In this document: in pieces, positions 18,431 to 27,279 of the stretch | Position numbering within the stretch: the first letter of the stretch is position 1 | How the letters are laid out: every line of letters begins with the position of its first letter | Origin: Paenisporosarcina quisquiliarum_A | GTDB taxonomy: Bacteria; Bacillota; Bacilli; Bacillales_A; Planococcaceae | Length of the DNA: 64,000 nt | NCBI RefSeq assembly: GCF_043641925.1 | Contig: NZ_JBHZRU010000006.1 | Coordinates: forward strand, 1 to 64,000 | Direction: 5' to 3' | The notes under the pieces: model-generated | What the model was told of the DNA's origin: nothing | Databases searched by the model: none | Seen by the model: only the letters and a program-made list of their open reading frames with translations | Made by a program: the position numbers and the translations under genes

Positions 18431-18838
18431 TTATTTATTTGATTTTTTAGTCTCGATCAATTCAAGACGACGCCGTTCTTTTAATTCTTGAATGATTTGA
18501 AACTCAATTTTTTCATCCGTTTTCAAATCGATGCCATACTGATGCCCGTCCATATATGCTTTTTTCCAAACCAAGTCACCCACAAGCTTTATAGGCACAT
18601 CTGTCAATAAAACCTCAATCGCTAAATGGATTGGATAACCTGGACGCTTGGGAATATCCAATTTCGAATAAATCCGGATCCCACTTGGACTTAAATCAAC
18701 GATTAAACAAGCGCCTTTATTTGAAAACTCAACCTCATCTTCTTTTTCACCTTCAACGATTAATTGAAAAGTAGCAGGAATGGGATTTTTAAATGTGTGG
18801 CGAAATGCTTCCTTACGATTGTATAACACATTTCTCAC
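18431..18838 (-). CDS. PilZ-domain protein (c-di-GMP binding), second copy
   Basis: Single PilZ domain of 135 aa, a paralog of the gene at 17935 with the same layout: NRKEAFRH (RxxxR) near the start, DLSPSGIRI (DxSxxG) at about residues 48-56, and a similar tail ending in a charged helix (QIIQELKERRRLEL compared with DIISELKFRRHREL). It begins 2 bp after the MCP stop, so it is translationally coupled to a chemoreceptor. This suggests c-di-GMP input into motility or chemotaxis; that is inference. Confidence 0.87.
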   Translation of the reverse strand: MRNVLYNRKEAFRHTFKNPIPATFQLIVEGEKEDEVEFSNKGACLIVDLSPSGIRIYSKLDIPKRPGYPIHLAIEVLLTDVPIKLVGDLVWKKAYMDGHQYGIDLKTDEKIEFQIIQELKERRRLELIETKKSNK

Positions 18839-18840
18839 CT

Positions 18841-20307
18841 CTATTTTCGGATTGCCACCGCTTCGTCATATGTATCATTCACATAACGAGTAATTTTTTC
18901 TTGTTCATCCGTCAATTGGACAAGTGTGGCATTCAATTCTTCAACAGCAGCCGTACTTTCTTCAATAATAGAAGCAAATTCATTCGTGCTTTCTTGAATC
19001 GTTCCAGTATTTTCAGAAATGACATCCACTACCTTCGTGAAGCTAGTTAATTCATGCTGTAATGCGTTCATTTCGTTAAATAATTCTGTAAAAGTAGAAT
19101 TGGCTTGCTCCGTTGTTTGAACTTGCTTATACACTTGCGTAGCACCTTCATCAAGCTTAGTTAATGTCAACTCATTGTATTGATTCACATTCGATAAGTT
19201 CGTGTCAATTTTCTTCAACGTTTGATCCGTTAACCCAGCAAGTTTACGAATTTCATCAGCTACAACAGCAAACCCTTTACCATGCTCACCTGCACGAGCT
19301 GCTTCAATTGAAGCATTAAGTGCCAATAAATTCGTTTGCTCAGTAATCTCACGTATCGAACTAGCAAATTCATTTGTTTCTTTAATTTTATCTGTTAGAT
19401 CTTTGAAGGTTTTATTCAACTCAGCAAAGAATAACGTAAATGAATCCATTTCGGTTTTAACAGTCGCCATTTTAGAAGAACCATCTTCCGCTTTCTGTCC
19501 AGCTTCCGTTGCTTTTTCCACAATTCCATCCAGCTGTGAAACCATTTGATGCACGGAGTGATTGGTAGACTCTGTACTCTTCGCAATATCTAAAATATGA
19601 TCTGTTTGACGTTGAGATCCTACGCTCACTTCATTTATTGCCACCAACATTTCTTGTTGTGAAAGAGTAGTCGTCTGTGCATTCTCTCGAATTTGTTCTA
19701 AATTTTTCGTAATAGCTGAAACTGCTGAGTTTAATTTCTGTGTTAATAACTCTTCTTCTTGAGCTTTCGTTTGAGAAGTTTGCAGTAACTCAACAACCTG
19801 CTTTTCCAATTTCTTCGCTTGACGAATTTGAAGGAATAAAGCAAAACACAATAAAATAATTATTAGCATTAACGACGACTTACTTGATTCAATTTGTTCT
19901 TGATGTGGATACATTGTGATAAAAATTATTTGCAACGCAATCGCTAAAATCGACCCATAAGTCATGACCCAACGATTAGCTGCCACACTCGCTAATCCAG
20001 CGATGAAGAACGCAATCCCCATCGTTGCAACAGAAGGCTCACCTATGTAGGCACTCGTCGTAGCTGCCCCAAAAATTACCGTCAACACGATCCATGGAAA
20101 TGCAATCGCTATTGGCTTAACCTTCTTAGAAAGCAAATAAAACATTACCGTTAGTAAAAACGGTACAAGCATGCTAACCGTTTTCACCGTTCCTTGGTCT
20201 GTTAACCAATAAACAATCGTACCGATAAATCCTGAAATCCCATAAGCAGCAAACAAAATAGTATTCTTGCTCTTTATATCTTTTTGTCGAATTTCTTGAA
20301 CGTTCAA
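18841..20307 (-). CDS. Methyl-accepting chemotaxis protein with polytopic N-terminus
   Basis: Chemoreceptor of 488 aa. The N-terminal 170 residues form about six membrane helices with little outside loop (for example TILFAAYGISGFIGTIVYW) instead of the usual two helices and a ligand domain. A coiled coil follows without a clear HAMP, then the signalling domain, whose hairpin tip reads EITEQTNLLALNASIEAARA (about 335-355) and which contacts CheA/CheW. Such receptors usually sense membrane- or energy-linked signals; the ligand is unknown. Coupled to a PilZ gene downstream. No SigmaD promoter was clear upstream. Confidence 0.9.
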   Translation of the reverse strand: MNVQEIRQKDIKSKNTILFAAYGISGFIGTIVYWLTDQGTVKTVSMLVPFLLTVMFYLLSKKVKPIAIAFPWIVLTVIFGAATTSAYIGEPSVATMGIAFFIAGLASVAANRWVMTYGSILAIALQIIFITMYPHQEQIESSKSSLMLIIILLCFALFLQIRQAKKLEKQVVELLQTSQTKAQEEELLTQKLNSAVSAITKNLEQIRENAQTTTLSQQEMLVAINEVSVGSQRQTDHILDIAKSTESTNHSVHQMVSQLDGIVEKATEAGQKAEDGSSKMATVKTEMDSFTLFFAELNKTFKDLTDKIKETNEFASSIREITEQTNLLALNASIEAARAGEHGKGFAVVADEIRKLAGLTDQTLKKIDTNLSNVNQYNELTLTKLDEGATQVYKQVQTTEQANSTFTELFNEMNALQHELTSFTKVVDVISENTGTIQESTNEFASIIEESTAAVEELNATLVQLTDEQEKITRYVNDTYDEAVAIRK

Positions 20308-20382
20308 CAGTCTTTCCCCCTAATATTCTATCTATTTCAAAAGTATCATAGTTTTAGGATTCCGTCATGAATATTTTGACAA

Positions 20383-20769
20383 TTATTGTTGAATTTTTTC
20401 GAGAAGGACAGGTTGCACTCTCTCATACCAGGCAAGGTATGTTGGAGCGAGCTTTTGTTGCACCACTTCTTGCTTCGCTTGTGACTGATGGAAGATACCT
20501 TCTAAATCTTCAGCTGCAACAGTTACTTCATAGAAAGAAGAGATAGCTGATTCAAGTTCTGCATCGTCTTTGAATAAAACCTCGAGCGACTCATTGGCTT
20601 GAATAACTTGTATGAAAGCTTGAAGAATATCGTTTAAAATGACATCTCCTTCTGTTTTTGAGTAATCAGAATAGCTTGCAGTGATATATTCAAAGCCTTC
20701 TTGAATCGAAGATAATAATTGCGTGTATTCTTGGATTAAAGTGATTTGTTCTTCCGTAAAAGTAGTCAT
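20383..20769 (-). CDS. Small protein downstream of fliT, unknown function
   Basis: About 128 aa, acidic, mostly helical, with no signal peptide or membrane segment and no motif I recognise. Features are a helical start (FTEEQITLIQEYTQLLSSI) and a Pro-containing end (LAPTYLAWYERVQPVLLE). The ATG at 20769 is chosen because AAAGGAG lies 8 nt upstream. It follows fliT after a hairpin, leaving no room for its own promoter, so it is probably expressed by read-through from the flaG-fliD-fliS-fliT operon. It could be a small flagellar chaperone-like protein; unproven. Confidence 0.65.
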   Translation of the reverse strand: MTTFTEEQITLIQEYTQLLSSIQEGFEYITASYSDYSKTEGDVILNDILQAFIQVIQANESLEVLFKDDAELESAISSFYEVTVAAEDLEGIFHQSQAKQEVVQQKLAPTYLAWYERVQPVLLEKIQQ

Positions 20770-20788
20770 GAAGTTTCTCCTTTTAAAA

Positions 20789-20819
20789 AACCGGCTCAAG
20801 CAGAAGCCTGAAGCCGGTT
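20789..20819 (-). terminator. Intercistronic terminator after fliT
   Basis: AACCGGCT/AGCCGGTT arms with an inner hairpin and a T6 run, immediately followed by AAAGGAG of the next gene. It probably attenuates rather than ends the operon. Confidence 0.75.
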
Positions 20820-20825
20820 ATACAT

Positions 20826-21179
20826 TTATTTTTTTTTGTCATAAAATGTTCCATCACGGAACACTTGTGAATATGGATCCGTATAAGCATTCGAAGAATC
20901 CATTTTCTTCTGATGACCAGAAATGTCCAAGCGAATATCTTTTGATAACAGAGCCAAATTGATTTGCAATTCTTTTTCGAGCAAAATAAGTTCTTTACCA
21001 AATTCATGTTCTTCCTTTGAAAATGGAGGTTGAATGGAAGGCTGCAGTTGATCACGCTCAGATAGTAACTTTTCTACATGTTCAATTGTAGTATCACGTT
21101 GATCTTCTGCACCCTGATCTAATACAGTTAACAATGACATGGTAGCCATGTGCCATTGTGATAAACTCGGACGAATCAT
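20826..21179 (-). CDS. fliT: FliT-like flagellar chaperone
   Basis: About 117 aa, helical, in the fliT slot directly after fliS. The start ATG at 21179 overlaps the fliS stop by 4 nt (ATGA), so the longer upstream frame is rejected. The sequence is weakly conserved, as FliT proteins are: a helical N-terminus (SLSQWHMATMSLLTVL), a central charged helix (VEKLLSERDQL) and a Lys-rich tail. FliT typically guards FliD before export. The assignment rests mainly on position and size. Confidence 0.72.
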   Translation of the reverse strand: MIRPSLSQWHMATMSLLTVLDQGAEDQRDTTIEHVEKLLSERDQLQPSIQPPFSKEEHEFGKELILLEKELQINLALLSKDIRLDISGHQKKMDSSNAYTDPYSQVFRDGTFYDKKK

Positions 21180-21577
21180 ACCTCGCCAGGTTTCCCATAT
21201 TGTTTTTGACGATTGATTTGAATCACTTGCTTCCATGTATCACGGAATTCAGTTGTATAGCCAATCACTTCTTCTATAATACTCGCATCGTTTTTCACAT
21301 TCGCTTCAATTAAACGATTATTCATATACTCATACAAATCGAACATCGATTCAGAAACTGGAACTGATTTGTCAAGAGTAATCATAAACTCGCGAATGAT
21401 CGCTTGAGCCTTTTGAATATTTGTATTGCGTAATTCAATATTATTCGTTTCAATGCCTTTTTTGGCTTGATTTAAAAATTTGATACAACCATTATATAAC
21501 ATCAACGTCAGTTCACCTGGCGTCGATTGAGTCACGCTATTTTGTTGATACGATTGGTATGGATTATTTACAGCCAT
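21176..21577 (-). CDS. fliS: Flagellin export chaperone FliS
   Basis: Binds the C-terminus of flagellin in the cytoplasm to stop premature polymerisation. It is 133 aa, with the family N-terminus (NPYQSYQQNSVTQSTPGEL) and the LMLYNGCIKFLNQAKKGIE helix. In Bacillus, FliS also helps FliW release. It lies between fliD (33 bp upstream) and fliT (4-nt overlap) in the SigmaD-driven flaG operon. Confidence 0.95.
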   Translation of the reverse strand: MAVNNPYQSYQQNSVTQSTPGELTLMLYNGCIKFLNQAKKGIETNNIELRNTNIQKAQAIIREFMITLDKSVPVSESMFDLYEYMNNRLIEANVKNDASIIEEVIGYTTEFRDTWKQVIQINRQKQYGKPGEV

Positions 21578-21610
21578 GAGAACACTCCTTTTATTGCAAC
21601 TTTAATGTAG

Positions 21611-23119
21611 TTATTGTCCGCCACCAAATGAATTCATGAGGTATGCAGATTGTTGGTTTGCTCGTTGTATTGCAGCTTCCATTGCTCCGAATTGTCGATA
21701 ATAGCGCGTTTCAACCATTTGCAGTCGTGCTTCAAAACGCGTTATTTGAGAATCAAAACCATTTAAAGTTCGACCTAATGAGAACGAGTTATTAACAGAG
21801 GAATCCGTACCTGCTTTTTTCACTATTTTATCACGGGATTCATTAATCTCTTTGACAAGTTTTTCCCCTAGCCCTGTTGTTTCTGTAGAAAATAATTCAT
21901 AAATTTTATTTGGATTATCAGAAATGGCAGCTCGAAGTTTTCCTTCATCAATGATTAATTTTCCATTTTCCGAATAATTATTAGATGTTGAAATCCCAAT
22001 ATCATTTAGTCTTACTGAGCCAGTAGAAGTAGTAACAGATTGATTCAAAATCGAGCGCATAGTATTTAATGTACTAGAAATAATTGAGTCATTTCTTAAA
22101 GTACCACTTTTGGCTTTTTCTTCCCACAATTCAATTTCCTTATCACTAAGATCTTTCTTTTGTTCTGTAGATAGGGGTTGAAAATCTCGATAATTTTTTT
22201 GACGAATATTTTTATTTAATCCTTCAATTAATTTATTATATTCATCTACAAATTTTACCACTTTATCTAGAACAGCTTGTGTGTCGGTTGAAGAAGTAAA
22301 GGTAACATTTGCCGAAGTTGTTTGAAATAAACTTACCTCATAACCACTAATTTGAAATGTATTTCCCGCACGTTCCGTAGCTAAGCCGTTTATACTAAAC
22401 TTTGCATTTTTCCCTTCAGTCCCATATCCAATATTAGCTGCTTCCCAATTATTTACTGATAATTTTAAACTACCAGTTAAAAATGTACCTGATATATCAT
22501 TTAATACAATTTCATTTCCACTAGCATTATTTCCTGATTCGTCAGCAGTTAATGCAAATCTTCCTGTAAAGGAATCATAAAAAGCAGATACTCCTGTCTT
22601 AGAACTTATCTCACTTAAAACTTTATCCAAACTCGTCGTAGCTGGATCGAATTTTAGTTCAACTGCTGTTCCTAATGAAGTCGTACCATTAGAATTTGAT
22701 ATTAAAGTTTGTATCGAGAACTTTTGTTCTCCACTTATTCCAAAAATTTCAGTAAGAGTTTTACTTGTATCAGAAATGTTATTAGAAACTGTGCTGCGCA
22801 TGTTAGCTTGAGTTGCTAATTGGTCAACTTTAATTGAACCTGTGAAATCTTCAGTCGAAATAATATTTCTCACTTTGACACTATTCGGGTCTGAAGAAGT
22901 AACTGTTTTTTGGATGTAAGTTGCTTCCCTATTAATACTATCACTGATAAGATTTTTGAAATCAAATAACTGACGATTAACTGTTCGATAATCATCACGC
23001 TGCCATTCCATGTACTGCTTTTTTTGTAGTATTTTATCAATCGGCATTCGTTGAACTTTCATCATATCTTTAATCATTGTTTCTGTATCTAATCCACTGG
23101 CTAGTCCAGTAATACGCAT
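21611..23119 (-). CDS. fliD: Flagellar hook-associated protein 2 (filament cap) FliD
   Basis: Forms the cap at the filament tip under which flagellin folds. It is 502 aa and starts MRITGLASGLDTETMIKDMM, the FliD N-terminus, followed by the coiled-coil region with QRMPIDKILQKKQYMEWQRD. The middle is variable, and the C-terminal FliD_C domain (about 235-490) ends with a coiled-coil tail (RLQMVETRYYRQFGAMEAAI). It follows flaG by 15 bp and precedes fliS. Confidence 0.96.
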   Translation of the reverse strand: MRITGLASGLDTETMIKDMMKVQRMPIDKILQKKQYMEWQRDDYRTVNRQLFDFKNLISDSINREATYIQKTVTSSDPNSVKVRNIISTEDFTGSIKVDQLATQANMRSTVSNNISDTSKTLTEIFGISGEQKFSIQTLISNSNGTTSLGTAVELKFDPATTSLDKVLSEISSKTGVSAFYDSFTGRFALTADESGNNASGNEIVLNDISGTFLTGSLKLSVNNWEAANIGYGTEGKNAKFSINGLATERAGNTFQISGYEVSLFQTTSANVTFTSSTDTQAVLDKVVKFVDEYNKLIEGLNKNIRQKNYRDFQPLSTEQKKDLSDKEIELWEEKAKSGTLRNDSIISSTLNTMRSILNQSVTTSTGSVRLNDIGISTSNNYSENGKLIIDEGKLRAAISDNPNKIYELFSTETTGLGEKLVKEINESRDKIVKKAGTDSSVNNSFSLGRTLNGFDSQITRFEARLQMVETRYYRQFGAMEAAIQRANQQSAYLMNSFGGGQ

Positions 23120-23134
23120 TATTTCACCTACCTT

Positions 23135-23515
23135 CTATATTTTGCGATCGACCATAATTCCAAGGAAATCACGCATAGCTGCATAAATATCCATCAACTT
23201 TTTCGATGGAATTTCTTTAACTAACTCATTTGTTTTAGAATCAACTATTGTGACATAGTATTCCTTTAAATCCTCATGGTACTGGAAACGTAAATTTGTA
23301 TTTGTCGTCTCCATAAAGCGATTAATACTTTCCGTCATCTTTTTCGCTTTTTCTGCTGGTAATGGATTTTCTTGTTCTTGTGAAGGTTGACTTGATTGAA
23401 AAGATTCAGAGCTCACAGGCTGCACAAACATTTCAGGTGCTTCCACCACACTTGAAACTGAAGAATTTGAACTTACAGAACCAACAGGAATTGAAGCAGC
23501 TAAACGATTTAACAT
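23135..23515 (-). CDS. flaG: FlaG family flagellar protein (YvyC-like)
   Basis: A 126-residue protein with a low-complexity Ser/Val/Gln/Pro N-terminal half and the FlaG domain in the C-terminal half (about 60-126: NTNLRFQYHEDLKEYYVTIV, then EIPSKKLMDIYAAMRDFLGI). FlaG affects filament length in several species. It is the first gene of flaG-fliD-fliS-fliT, with a SigmaD promoter 36 bp upstream. Confidence 0.9.
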   Translation of the reverse strand: MLNRLAASIPVGSVSSNSSVSSVVEAPEMFVQPVSSESFQSSQPSQEQENPLPAEKAKKMTESINRFMETTNTNLRFQYHEDLKEYYVTIVDSKTNELVKEIPSKKLMDIYAAMRDFLGIMVDRKI

Positions 23516-23550
23516 TGAATGAACCTCCTAATAATCATTATCTTGTTAGT

Positions 23551-23577
23551 TATATCGGTTTGATATGAGAATTGTTT
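23551..23577 (-). promoter_or_regulatory. SigmaD promoter of flaG-fliD-fliS-fliT
   Basis: Minus strand: TAAA, 15-16 bp, (A)CCGATAT, close to the SigmaD consensus TAAA-N15-GCCGATAT. It matches the hag and flgM promoters in this window. Confidence 0.8.
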
Positions 23578-23742
23578 AAAGAAAAACAGGATTCAATTGA
23601 TATTTAAGTGAATGATATTGATTTTTTAATTCTACTAAATCATCGTTTAGTTTGAGAGCGTAAAATATCTTATGAAAAGGAATAAAGAGAATAAGGAAGA
23701 CCTTTTCTTGAAGAATTAATTCACCACAAAGAGGACTTCCCT

Positions 23743-24828
23743 ATGAACCATTTCACATCAAATATCATGCAAGCTCTAGTGAAAAAAGAGAACATCACTG
23801 AAGTATTCCGTTTGCACTTAGAAGCAGCGGTAAATACAATTCTTTAAACAGAGCTTAAGGTTTTCCTAGATTATGAAAAATACGATCGATACTGTGAATT
23901 TAAATAACAGTCCGTAGCTCCATATTAACGTTCAAACGACACCCTAGAGTCTTTTGTGATTCATATGTTCCAAAAAGAGGTGAAGGTAAGTGAAATCTCT
24001 GATTTACATGAAAAAATGTTTTGACACCATTACACGCCACAAACGATTTCCTATATGACAAAAACGAGAAGTGAACAAGTTGAAGCTTTTAAAACCCGTG
24101 CACTGGATTCTCACTATGTGTGCGTCTATTTTGATGCTACATATATTGCCCTTAAGCGTGACAATGTTTCAAAAGGAGCTGTCTATATTGCGGTTGTAAT
24201 CCGTGAGGAAAGCTATAAAGAAGTACTTACATTTACGATTGTGCAACCGAATTTGCTCTCACTTGGTAAGAGTTGTTAGTAGATATTAAGGCTCTTAGTG
24301 CAAAAGAAATTCTTATGTATATTTCAGACGGTCTAAAAGGCAAACTAATCACATTTTTGAAATTTCCGTTGATTCTCAATATCAGTCATGTTGTGTTCAT
24401 CTTTCTCGAAATATCGCACACAAAGTCAGTGGAACAAGTGTTTAAAAATTTATGAAGATTTCAAATCGGTCTATCGCTCTGAGAATCGTGAAATAGGTGT
24501 GAAAGCACTTGAAGATATCGTAAAAAAGTGGAAATTAGCCTATCCAAAAGTGACAAAATCATTAATGGAAAACCAATATATATTAACTTTCTACAGCTTT
24601 CCAAAATCGATCTGGAGAAGCATTTATTCAACGAATTTCATTGAGTCGGTTAACAAACAAACCAAGAAATATAGTAACCGTAAAAAGAGATTTCTTGTTT
24701 CTCAATCTGAAATATACTATCAAAAGTTTTCTACTGGATGTCATTTAGGTTTTAGAGCAAATATAAGAAAAGTTTTTCATTATTTACGCGAACTTCTTGA
24801 ATATACCATTCCATACAATCTTTGCTAA
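23743..24828 (+). pseudogene. Decayed IS256-family transposase
   Basis: Plus-strand remnant of an IS256-type DDE transposase. It starts MNHFTSNIMQALVKKENITE and continues in pieces: SNDTLESFVIHMFQKEVKVSEISDL, then TKTRSEQVEAFKTRALDSHYVC with YFDATYIALKRD, ISDGLKG, and the C-terminal YSTNFIESVNKQTKKYS and GCHLGFRANIRK. It has several in-frame stops, at least two frameshifts, and an internal deletion after YDRYCEF where the family has about 30 more residues. So it is dead. It lies between flaG and hag and is opposite to them. I could not find terminal repeats or a target duplication. Confidence 0.88.
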
Positions 24829-25044
24829 TATTTTCATTTTCAAAGCAACTCAGACATTTGTTCTAGAATATATCTTTGTTCTTTAAATCATCGTAAATGT
24901 TTTTTAAGGAATTTTCGTAAGATTATGTTAACTAGTTCCAAGAATGTTTTGGTGCTGGATGCATCATAAAATTAGATTCCTGGACTGTTTGGAGGATTTT
25001 GATTGGTAAGTGAAATCATTGAGAACCTGTCTTTAAGCAAAGAA

Positions 25045-25081
25045 AAAAGACACGAATCGAGTAAATCGATCGTGTCTTTTT
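25045..25081 (-). terminator. Terminator of hag
   Basis: AAAAGACACGA-TCGA / TCGA-TCGTGTCTTTT hairpin 9 bp after the hag stop, with a T-rich tail on the minus strand. The 24829-25044 stretch upstream holds no gene I recognise. Confidence 0.85.
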
Positions 25082-25089
25082 AGTTTTAA

Positions 25090-26469
25090 TTAACGTAGTA
25101 ATTGAAGAACTCCTTGAGGCTGCTGGTTTGCCTGGGCTAACATTGCTTGAGCCGCTTGAGCAAGAATCGAGTTCTTAGTTTGAGTCATCATTTCTTTCGC
25201 CATATCTACGTCACGGATACGAGATTCCGCTGCAGTTAAGTTTTCAGAAGATGTGTTCAGGTTGTTGATTGTATGTTCTAAACGGTTTTGATTAGAACCT
25301 AATTTAGCGCGCTCGTCCGAAACAGTTTTGATTGCTGCATCGATAATAGTAATTGACTCTTGAGCACTTACTTGATCATCAACATCTAAGCCATCGATTC
25401 CCAAAGCTGCAGCTCTCATATCTCCAATTGATAGTGAAGTGGTTTGAGTTTCATTAGCACCAATTTGGAATTCTAATGCTTTACCGTTAACTGTAACTGC
25501 ATTAACTGCATTACCAGTTAAAGTGTTGTCAATTGAAGCTCTAAAATCATCTAAACGTAAATTTCCATCAGTTGTCTGTAAATCAGTTACAGTGTATAAA
25601 GTAGCTGATCCCTTTGTAATTGTGTAATCTGCTTCCATTGCAAAATCAAACTGTACAGTACCATTTCCACTGCCATCTACTGCATTGAATGAGTTTGCTG
25701 CAATAGCAAGTTCTCTACCGCCACCTGAATCGAAAGTTGCGATACCAGTTGTGTCAAAATCAGTTAGTGTTTCAACAGCTACTCCATTAACAGTTAAAGT
25801 TAAATCCTTACGGCCGGATGTAGCACCATCAGAAACCAAAATTTCCATTTGATCTCCAACATCGTAGTTTGCCCCAGTGAAAGTAACATCAGTAGCAGCT
25901 AGTCCAGTATTTCCAGCACTATTAAGATTTGCAGCAGCTTTACTTACGTTTTGAACATCTACATTATAATCAGTACCTTCTTGTACCGAATTAAATGCAG
26001 TAAATGATTTAAGTGAAGAGTTATTTGTAGTTACACTTACATTTTGAGTTTGTGCACCATTAATTAATTTTTTAGTATTAAATTCTGTAGTAGTACCGAT
26101 TCTATCAACTTCACTTACTAGTTGATTTATTTCATCTTGGATAGCATTTCGATCATCATTAGTAGCGGTACCATTCGAAGATTGTACAGACAATTCACGC
26201 ATACGTTGAAGGATTGAGTGCGTTTCATTTAAAGCTCCTTCAGCCGTTTGGATTAATGAAATCGCGTCTTGAGAGTTACTAGAAGCTTGATCTAATCCAC
26301 GAATCTGACCACGCATTTTTTCAGAGATTGCAAGACCAGCTGCATCATCCCCAGCACGATTGATACGAAGACCTGAAGCTAATTTCTCCATTGATTTAGA
26401 TTGTGCATTTGAAGCACTTGATAATTGACGGTGCGTGTTAAGAGCTGCGATATTGTGATTAATTCTCAT
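25090..26469 (-). CDS. hag: Flagellin
   Basis: Main filament subunit, 459 aa. The conserved N-terminal D0/D1 (MRINHNIAALNTHRQ through about residue 140, including LASGLRINRAGDDAAGLAIS) and C-terminal D1/D0 (about 375-459, ending MLAQANQQPQGVLQLLR) flank a variable surface region of about 230 residues, longer than in B. subtilis Hag. An upstream in-frame start exists, but ATG at 26469 follows AAGGAGG and begins the canonical flagellin sequence. Transcription is from a SigmaD promoter about 107 bp upstream, and the leader carries CsrA sites. It is a single gene in this window. Confidence 0.97.
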   Translation of the reverse strand: MRINHNIAALNTHRQLSSASNAQSKSMEKLASGLRINRAGDDAAGLAISEKMRGQIRGLDQASSNSQDAISLIQTAEGALNETHSILQRMRELSVQSSNGTATNDDRNAIQDEINQLVSEVDRIGTTTEFNTKKLINGAQTQNVSVTTNNSSLKSFTAFNSVQEGTDYNVDVQNVSKAAANLNSAGNTGLAATDVTFTGANYDVGDQMEILVSDGATSGRKDLTLTVNGVAVETLTDFDTTGIATFDSGGGRELAIAANSFNAVDGSGNGTVQFDFAMEADYTITKGSATLYTVTDLQTTDGNLRLDDFRASIDNTLTGNAVNAVTVNGKALEFQIGANETQTTSLSIGDMRAAALGIDGLDVDDQVSAQESITIIDAAIKTVSDERAKLGSNQNRLEHTINNLNTSSENLTAAESRIRDVDMAKEMMTQTKNSILAQAAQAMLAQANQQPQGVLQLLR

Positions 26470-26478
26470 TTTTGTTTT

Positions 26479-26514
26479 CCTCCTTGAATTTGTGTTGCTC
26501 ACGTCCTTGTGAGC
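26479..26514 (-). promoter_or_regulatory. CsrA-binding sites in the hag leader
   Basis: Two sites on the minus-strand leader. First, a 6-bp hairpin GCTCAC-AAGGAC-GTGAGC (26514-26497) presents AAGGA in the loop and contains ACAAGGACGU, nearly the CsrA SELEX consensus. Second, the Shine-Dalgarno CAAGGAGG (26486-26479) is itself a GGA site. This is the bidentate arrangement known from B. subtilis hag, where CsrA blocks translation until FliW removes it. Confidence 0.8.
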
Positions 26515-26575
26515 GGATATGTAATTAGTAGAGACCGAGTCGGCCGAACCCCGCGTTCTACTGTTACAATAATAG

Positions 26576-26600
26576 TATCGGAAATAGTTTCAATTGTTTA
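26576..26600 (-). promoter_or_regulatory. SigmaD promoter of hag
   Basis: Minus strand: TAAA, 15 bp, CCGATA. The predicted start near 26568 gives a leader of about 100 nt containing the CsrA sites. Confidence 0.82.
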
Positions 26601-26621
26601 ATAGTATTTTGAAAATAAATT

Positions 26622-26831
26622 TTAAAACTTTTTAATGTTAGGTAATTCAGATGATAAAGCTTCAGTGTTTGCATCGGAAACTTCTGTTCTTAATTCTCCT
26701 CGAAGGATTTCAATCGTACGTGGTGCATTGATTCCTATTTTAACTTGGTCGCCTTTAACTTCGCTAATAATGATTTCGATTTCATCATTAATCCAAATAG
26801 ATTCGCCAATCTTTCTTGTTAAGATAAGCAT
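26622..26831 (-). CDS. csrA: Carbon storage / flagellin translation regulator CsrA
   Basis: Dimeric RNA-binding protein of 69 aa. It starts MLILTRKIGESIWINDEIEI and has the VKIGINAPRTIEILRGEL strand, where the RNA-contacting Arg of the family lies. It represses hag translation and is held in check by FliW, encoded 4 bp upstream. It sits 150 bp before hag with no terminator between, so csrA transcripts may run into hag. Confidence 0.96.
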   Translation of the reverse strand: MLILTRKIGESIWINDEIEIIISEVKGDQVKIGINAPRTIEILRGELRTEVSDANTEALSSELPNIKKF

Positions 26832-26835
26832 TTAA

Positions 26836-27264
26836 TCACCCTTTTCCTTGTGAAATTGGATGTCTTAGTGGAAAATCTGTTTTTTCAATGATAGTTTGTT
26901 TTGCTTTTTTCAACTTCATATTAATGACAATAGGTGCTTTCAAATTCAATGTCGATTCTGAAAAAGGTTCTTTTACTGTAACAATAGATAATATCGCTAT
27001 CTCTTCATTAGTTTTAATTGATAGAGAGTGAACTGTGCTTTCGTCTAAATCAAAACTATAACTCGTAAATACAAATGGATTTACGGTTACAAATGCTATG
27101 TGTGGATTATTGATTGACTGTAAAACTTGATAGACTGCATCGTCCTCTAATGGGATCAATGTAAATTTTTGTTCTTCTTCAAAACCTGGTAGTCCATGTT
27201 CGAAATGAATAGTTTGTGAATCGTCAATTTCGATTTCACCTAAAAATGCGGTTTGTATTTTCAT
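26836..27264 (-). CDS. fliW: Flagellar assembly factor FliW
   Basis: A 142-residue protein with the FliW signature (GEIEIDDSQTIHFEHGLPGF near the N-terminus and NNPHIAFVTVNPF about 50-62). It binds either flagellin or CsrA; excess cytoplasmic flagellin titrates FliW, freeing CsrA to shut off hag. Its operon with csrA directly before hag is the conserved arrangement. Confidence 0.95.
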   Translation of the reverse strand: MKIQTAFLGEIEIDDSQTIHFEHGLPGFEEEQKFTLIPLEDDAVYQVLQSINNPHIAFVTVNPFVFTSYSFDLDESTVHSLSIKTNEEIAILSIVTVKEPFSESTLNLKAPIVINMKLKKAKQTIIEKTDFPLRHPISQGKG

Positions 27265-27279
27265 ATTAATTCTCCTCTT

